Assembly: GCF_046267875.1 (NCBI RefSeq)
Contig: NZ_CP176502.1
Span: 1,922,001-1,986,000 of the forward strand
DNA: 64,000 bases
Direction of reading: 5' to 3'
Origin: Mannheimia glucosida
GTDB taxonomy: Bacteria; Pseudomonadota; Gammaproteobacteria; Enterobacterales; Pasteurellaceae
How positions within the stretch are numbered: the stretch's first letter is position 1; the number at the start of each line of letters is the position of its first letter. Shown here one piece after another: positions 59,860 to 64,000 of this stretch. The position numbers and the translations under genes are program-made. Under the pieces are notes generated by a model, which made no database searches, was not told where the DNA came from, and saw nothing but the letters and a program-made list of their open reading frames with translations.

Positions 59860-59887
59860 AAAACCAAGCTTACTTGCTTGGTTTTTT
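59860..59887 (+). terminator. Terminator of the small exported protein gene
   Basis: AAAACCAAGC / GCTTGGTTTT stem, six-base loop, then T residues. Confidence 0.9.
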
Positions 59888-59923
59888 ATTTGCAAAAAAT
59901 AGCATAAATTTAACCACTTGTTA

Positions 59924-59961
59924 CCAACAAAAAAGCTACTGAATTAATTTCAGTAGCTTTT
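59924..59961 (-). terminator. Terminator of groESL
   Basis: AAAAGCTACTGAA / TTCAGTAGCTTTT stem with a five-base loop (59931-59961), followed on the minus strand by a run of T. Confidence 0.9.
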
Positions 59962-59978
59962 GTTCACTCAATGGGCAA

Positions 59979-61619
59979 TTACATCATTCCGCCCATTCCA
60001 CCCATACCGCCCATTGCAGCCGGATCTAATTTTTCTTCTTTTGGCAGATCAGTAATCATACATTCTGTTGTGATCATTAAACCTGCAATAGAAGCCGCGA
60101 ATTGAAGTGCTGAACGAGTCACTTTAGTTGGGTCTAAAATCCCCATTTCAAGCATATCACCGTACTGCTCTGTACCGGCATTGTAACCATAGTTACCAGA
60201 ACCTTCTTTCACGTTGCGAGCCACTACTGAGGCTTCTTCACCGGCATTGGCAACGATTTGACGTAAAGGTGCTTCCATTGCACGTAATGCAAGTTTGATA
60301 CCCACATTTTGCTCTTCGTTATCGCCTTTTAACGTACCAGCCACTTTGTTAGCTGCACGCACTAAAGCCACACCGCCTCCTGGAACAATACCTTCTTCCA
60401 CCGCAGCACGGGTTGCGTGAAGAGCATCATCAACACGGTCTTTTTTCTCTTTCATTGCGACTTCGGTTGCCGCACCTACTTTAATAACTGCAACACCGCC
60501 GGCTAATTTTGCCACACGCTCTTGGAGTTTTTCTTTATCGTAATCTGAGGTTGAATCTTCGATCTGTTGGCGAATTTGTGCTACACGACCTTTAATTTGA
60601 GTTTCATCGCCAATACCATCAATAATCGTGGTGTTATCTTTACTGATAACCACACGTTTTGCTTGGCCAAGCTCCTCTAACGTTGCTTTTTCAAGCTCCA
60701 TACCGATCTCTTCAGAAATCACAGTACCTGCAGTTAAGATCGCAATATCTTGTAACATTTCTTTACGGCGATCACCAAAGCCAGGTGCTTTCACTGCCGC
60801 CACTTTCACGATACCACGCATAGTGTTCACCACTAAGGTAGCTAACGCCTCGCCTTCAATATCTTCGGCAATAATTAATAATGGTTTACCTGCTTTTGCA
60901 ACACCTTCTAACACTGGTAATAATTCACGAATGTTAGACACTTTTTTATCCACTAAAAGAATATATGGGTTTTCTAACTCAACCGTACCGGCTTCCGGTT
61001 TATTGATAAAGTATGGCGATAAGTAACCACGCTCAAATTGCATACCCTCAACCACGTCTAATGCATCTTCTAAACCTGTACCGTCTTCAACAGTAATCAC
61101 GCCCTCTTTGCCCACTTTTTCCATTGCTTGAGCAATTAATTGACCGACTGTTGAATCTGAGTTTGCAGAAATCGTCCCTACTTGCTCAATTTCTTTTGAG
61201 GTTTCGCACGGTTTTGAAATCGCTTTTAACTCTTCAACCACTGCTGCAACCGCTTTATCGATACCACGTTTTAAATCCATTGGGTTCATACCCGCAGCCA
61301 CTGCTTTTAAGCCCTCGTTTACAATCGCTTGAGCTAATACAGTTGCGGTAGTTGTACCGTCACCGGCGGCATCATTGGCTTTAGAGGCAACCTCTTTCAC
61401 CATTTGAGCCCCCATATTTTCAAATTTATCTTCTAATTCGATTTCACGGGCAACCGACACACCGTCTTTTGTAATCGTTGGTGCACCATAAGCACGATCT
61501 AACACCACATTACGACCTTTAGGGCCTAAAGTTACTTTTACCGCATCGGCTAAAATATTCACGCCTTTTAACATTTTTACGCGTGCATCGTTACCAAATT
61601 TCACGTCTTTTGCTGCCAT
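59979..61619 (-). CDS. groL: Chaperonin GroEL
   Basis: 546 residues. N terminus A-A-K-D-V-K-F-G, ATP-binding D-G-T-T-T near 87-91, and the G-G-M repeat tail. 60-kDa folding chamber with GroES. Downstream of groS in one operon. Confidence 0.98.
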   Translation of the reverse strand: MAAKDVKFGNDARVKMLKGVNILADAVKVTLGPKGRNVVLDRAYGAPTITKDGVSVAREIELEDKFENMGAQMVKEVASKANDAAGDGTTTATVLAQAIVNEGLKAVAAGMNPMDLKRGIDKAVAAVVEELKAISKPCETSKEIEQVGTISANSDSTVGQLIAQAMEKVGKEGVITVEDGTGLEDALDVVEGMQFERGYLSPYFINKPEAGTVELENPYILLVDKKVSNIRELLPVLEGVAKAGKPLLIIAEDIEGEALATLVVNTMRGIVKVAAVKAPGFGDRRKEMLQDIAILTAGTVISEEIGMELEKATLEELGQAKRVVISKDNTTIIDGIGDETQIKGRVAQIRQQIEDSTSDYDKEKLQERVAKLAGGVAVIKVGAATEVAMKEKKDRVDDALHATRAAVEEGIVPGGGVALVRAANKVAGTLKGDNEEQNVGIKLALRAMEAPLRQIVANAGEEASVVARNVKEGSGNYGYNAGTEQYGDMLEMGILDPTKVTRSALQFAASIAGLMITTECMITDLPKEEKLDPAAMGGMGGMGGMM

Positions 61620-61686
61620 TTTCTAAATCCTTTGTTTTGAAATGTGTAAAAAATTTTGCTTTTTTAACCGCTTGTATAGAATAAAA

Positions 61687-61977
61687 TTATTCTACAATCG
61701 CTAAAATATCGTGTTCTGCTAAAATCAGCACTTCTTCGCCGTCAATTTTTTCGGTTTTTACGCCGTAGCCTTCGTTAAAAATCACTACATCGCCCACTTT
61801 AACTGCTAAAGGCTGAACAGAACCATTGTCTAAAATGCGACCTGTTCCCACTGCAATCACTTTGCCACAGGTTGATTTTGTTGCTGCCGAACCGGTTAAA
61901 ACAATACCGCCTGCCGATTTTGTTTCAACTTCTTCACGTTTTAAAATAACTTTATCGTGTAATGGACGAAGTGCCAT
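61687..61977 (-). CDS. groS: Co-chaperonin GroES
   Basis: 96 residues. M-A-L-R-P-L-H-D-K-V start, mobile loop E-T-K-S-A-G-G-I-V-L, and the G-D-V-V-I-F-N-E-G-Y-G block. Caps GroEL. AAAGGAAC upstream. Confidence 0.98.
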   Translation of the reverse strand: MALRPLHDKVILKREEVETKSAGGIVLTGSAATKSTCGKVIAVGTGRILDNGSVQPLAVKVGDVVIFNEGYGVKTEKIDGEEVLILAEHDILAIVE

Positions 61978-62040
61978 AATATGTTCCTTTTCTTAAAAAT
62001 GAATAAATAAAACTTCACGCAAAATGCGTAACGCCTAACA

Positions 62041-62068
62041 ATATAAAGGCAGATTTTAGAGTTTCAAG
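62041..62068 (-). promoter_or_regulatory. Sigma-32-type heat-shock promoter of groESL
   Basis: On the minus strand, CTTGAAA (62068-62062) is followed after 12 bases by CCTTTATAT (62049-62041), close to the heat-shock consensus CTTGAAA / CCCCATNT. About 65 bases before the groS start. Confidence 0.7.
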
Positions 62069-62075
62069 TGCAAGC

Positions 62076-62109
62076 GGTCAAATTTGTAAAATTTTTTACA
62101 AATTTGACC
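62076..62109. repeat. USS-flanked hairpin upstream of groES
   Basis: Perfect 15-bp stem (GGTCAAATTTGTAAA with its complement) and a four-base loop, just upstream of the sigma-32 promoter. The USS core CAAGCGGTCAAATTT is on the left arm only. It may shield groESL from upstream transcription. Confidence 0.8.
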
Positions 62110-62210
62110 ATTTTTGATAAAACTATATACCTAAGAAATCTGTTTCTGCTTAGAAAAACTCCAATTCTCTTATACCATTTAAACTATTAATTTCAAGATA
62201 GGATAATAAA

Positions 62211-62825
62211 ATGAAAAAATACTTAATGCTCTGCTCACTATGGTTTCTCTCCGCATGCTTTAACGAAAGTTATGATTTTAGAGGAAAAGAATTTGAAGAA
62301 CCTGTACAAGCAATTTTGCTTGAATCAGATAAAATTTATTTCATTGGTTCCACAATTGATGCGATATTTGATAAAACGCTGACAGATAATACAAAAGCTT
62401 CAGATGTTATTTATTTTTTGAATAAACTTCTTCAAAGTCCGTATGGAAGGAAGATCAGTAATCACCGAATTACTTTAGCTATTTATGATGAAAATATTCA
62501 AATTCAGTACAGTCCGCAATTTATTGCAAAAAATCTCACCATGAGCGATATTCAAGCTCTACAAAAGTTAGGTTTTGAATTTAGCCATTCAAAAGAATAT
62601 CTATGGAAAAGCTATGCAGGTCTTGGTGGTAAAATCACACAGTTTAAAAATCGCAAGGAAATACTAGAAAAGTATAAATTTAAGCAACCTATAATCGCTA
62701 AAGCGAAAAGTTATCAGAAAAGCATAGAATTTAGCTTTGATGACACCATTTCGGTCATTGCAGCACCAATTACGATTCCCGCATCTATTATTTTATTACC
62801 ATTTTTTAATGACGCTCCTCAATAA
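62211..62825 (+). CDS. Lipoprotein of unknown function
   Basis: 204 residues. Lipoprotein signal with L-S-A-C near residue 13-16 (M-K-K start), then a mixed charged domain and a hydrophobic C-terminal stretch (I-A-A-P-I-T-I-P-A-S-I-I-L-L-P, near 181-196), which is unusual for a lipoprotein and suggests a second membrane contact. No family recognised. Divergent from groESL; codon use is AT-rich. Confidence 0.7.
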   Translation: MKKYLMLCSLWFLSACFNESYDFRGKEFEEPVQAILLESDKIYFIGSTIDAIFDKTLTDNTKASDVIYFLNKLLQSPYGRKISNHRITLAIYDENIQIQYSPQFIAKNLTMSDIQALQKLGFEFSHSKEYLWKSYAGLGGKITQFKNRKEILEKYKFKQPIIAKAKSYQKSIEFSFDDTISVIAAPITIPASIILLPFFNDAPQ

Positions 62826-62902
62826 TATAAGTTGTGCTAAATCCGATACAATCATTATTTATTAGGTATACCAAACGGTCATTTTTACTAAAACTCTGCA
62901 AA

Positions 62903-62929
62903 AAAGAAAGGGCGAATAGTAATTCGCCC
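62903..62929 (-). terminator. Terminator-like GGGCGAAT hairpin after mutT
   Basis: GGGCGAAT / ATTCGCCC stem with an AGTA loop (62910-62928), followed on the minus strand by CTTTCTTTTTT. Same core as the palindrome at 14221-14240. Confidence 0.65.
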
Positions 62930-63013
62930 CCACATCAGCTTTATAAATGTCTCAATAGCGTATCCAATAAAAAACCGCAGCTAAATTACTTTAGATACAG
63001 TTCTCAATACAAA

Positions 63014-63412
63014 TTATGCGTGTTCTTTTAAGCGTTTAATTAATTGGGCATTTGCCGGTGGGAAAGCTCCCTCATCTAAATCCGATTGTGCGATCCAAAA
63101 ACCTTCTTGCCCTTCTCTTCCGTAAGGTTCATTTACCCACTCTTCCACCAAATAAAAGAAAAATTCAATGATTTTGGTTGGATATTCAAAGCAAAAATTT
63201 TCATACGGAAAAGCACTTAACACTTGAATACCAATTTCTTCTTCTAATTCTCGTTTTAGTGCTTCTTCAGGGGTTTCATTAGGATCGACTTTCCCCCCGG
63301 GAAATTCAAGAGACTGAGCAAAATCTTGCCCCTCTAAACGTTGGGTTAAGTAAATTTGCCCAAATTCGTTACGAATAATCCCTGCTGAGACTTGAATAAT
63401 CGGTTTTGACAT
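63014..63412 (-). CDS. mutT: 8-oxo-dGTP diphosphatase MutT
   Basis: 132 residues. Complete Nudix box: G-G-K-V-D-P-N-E-T-P-E-E-A-L-K-R-E-L-E-E at 39-58 continued by E-I-G. Removes oxidised dGTP. Directly follows secA, the same order as in E. coli. Confidence 0.94.
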   Translation of the reverse strand: MSKPIIQVSAGIIRNEFGQIYLTQRLEGQDFAQSLEFPGGKVDPNETPEEALKRELEEEIGIQVLSAFPYENFCFEYPTKIIEFFFYLVEEWVNEPYGREGQEGFWIAQSDLDEGAFPPANAQLIKRLKEHA

Positions 63413-63437
63413 AGTTTCCTTCTCTCTTCTATAAACT

Positions 63438-63493
63438 CAAGCGGTCATATTAAGCAGAAAATTTGCAAATTCCTGACTGAATATGACCGCTTG
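63438..63493 (-). terminator. Paired uptake sequences between secA and mutT
   Basis: Perfect 14-bp arms CAAGCGGTCATATT / AATATGACCGCTTG with a loop of 28 bases, just after the secA stop. Confidence 0.7.
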
Positions 63494-63497
63494 TTAA

Positions 63498-64000
63498 TTA
63501 CGAATATCTCGCTTTGTTACCGTGGCAATGCTTATATTTTTTGCCTGAACCACAAGGGCAAGGGTCGTTTCGACCGATATTTAAGTTCGCCAACTCTTCT
63601 TCAGTTAGGCTCTCAGCACTATTTTCTTCGCTACTTTCAGCAACAGAATCGCTAGCTTGTGTAGCTGGCTTACTTGCAACTTCCATTTCAGCTTGCTGGC
63701 GTTGAGCCTCTTCTATCTCTTCTTGGCTACGCACTTGAATACGGCTTAAGATGCTAATTACATTCAATTTTAAGGTATCAAGCATATTGGTAAACATCGC
63801 AAAAGATTCCTTTTTATATTCTTGCTTAGGATCTTTTTGCGCATAACCACGCAAGTGAATACCTTTGCGTAAATAATCCATTGCACCTAAATGCTCTTTC
63901 CAAAGCTCATCTAAGTTTTGGAGCATCACGCCTTTTTCAAAATTACGCATTACCTCTGAGCCTACTTTTTCTTCCTTCGCTTTGTAATCTGCAATCGCAA
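63498..64000 (-). CDS. secA: Protein translocase ATPase SecA, C-terminal part (5' end outside window)
   Basis: The frame is open to the right edge. It shows F-E-K-G-V-M-L-Q, L-W-K-E-H-L-G-A-M-D-Y-L-R and H-L-R-G-Y-A-Q-K-D-P-K-Q-E-Y of the helical scaffold, a variable acidic linker, and the C-terminal zinc motif C-P-C-G-S-G-K-K-Y-K-H-C-H that binds SecB. About 167 residues lie in the window. Confidence 0.97.
   Translation of the reverse strand, partial: AIADYKAKEEKVGSEVMRNFEKGVMLQNLDELWKEHLGAMDYLRKGIHLRGYAQKDPKQEYKKESFAMFTNMLDTLKLNVISILSRIQVRSQEEIEEAQRQQAEMEVASKPATQASDSVAESSEENSAESLTEEELANLNIGRNDPCPCGSGKKYKHCHGNKARYS

Overview
The window is a chromosomal segment of a member of the Pasteurellaceae. 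The gene content (tol-pal, cydABX, groESL, yciABC, glnE, ppc, lptD, the moeB/moeA pair) is typical of the family. Intergenic regions are full of ACAAGCGGTC-type DNA uptake sequences (USS), the form used by the Actinobacillus pleuropneumoniae / Mannheimia branch. Species cannot be fixed from the sequence alone.

Region 1 (1-3.3 kb) holds the end of a DcuC-type dicarboxylate carrier, an M20 amidohydrolase of the AbgA type, and pucG, a ureidoglycine:glyoxylate aminotransferase. Region 2 (3.4-7.1 kb) is a copper-peptide locus: a DoxX membrane protein, a secreted Cys-rich precursor with six EGKCG motifs (HvfA type), its MNIO enzyme (HvfB), the partner protein (HvfC), an ECF sigma factor and a 56-residue zinc-finger anti-sigma factor. 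Region 3 (7.2-24.2 kb) is the main accessory feature, a ureide (allantoin) catabolic cluster. A long leftward run, allE-allD-allFG-allK-lctP family-small membrane protein-allC-allB-permease, is followed by a divergent alpha/beta hydrolase, a second permease/allantoinase pair and allH. Together these predict the anaerobic route allantoin -> allantoate -> ureidoglycine -> ureidoglycolate -> oxalurate -> oxamate + carbamoyl phosphate, with ATP made by carbamate kinase. AllF and AllG are fused in one 999-residue protein. PucG gives a second, transamination entry to oxalurate. This cluster also carries three copies of a four-hairpin repeat and seven Haemophilus-type USS 9-mers (AAGTGCGGT) that I did not find elsewhere in the window.

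Region 4 (24.2-44 kb) is core: a divergent FKBP-like protein, ppc, lptD, hemN, DUF2489, yihI, yacL, glnE, yciI/A/B/C, yfbV, tRNA-Asn, moeB, moeA, a MarC-family protein and the ABC-F protein yheS. Several REP-like palindromes and a perfect 21-bp inverted repeat lie in its gaps. Region 5 (44.0-44.5 kb) is a small unusual module: an 85-residue HTH protein with two matching operators, divergent from a 22-codon hydrophobic peptide whose promoter overlaps one operator.

Region 6 (44.5-64 kb) is core again: a GST, a pseudouridine synthase, a histidine phosphatase, ycjF, dusC, yjdF, djlA, a DMT transporter, ybgC-tolQRAB-pal, cydABX-ybgE with an ArcA-like site, a small exported protein, groESL behind a sigma-32-type promoter, an unknown lipoprotein, mutT and the 3' end of secA. 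No integrase, transposase, CRISPR array or restriction system was seen.
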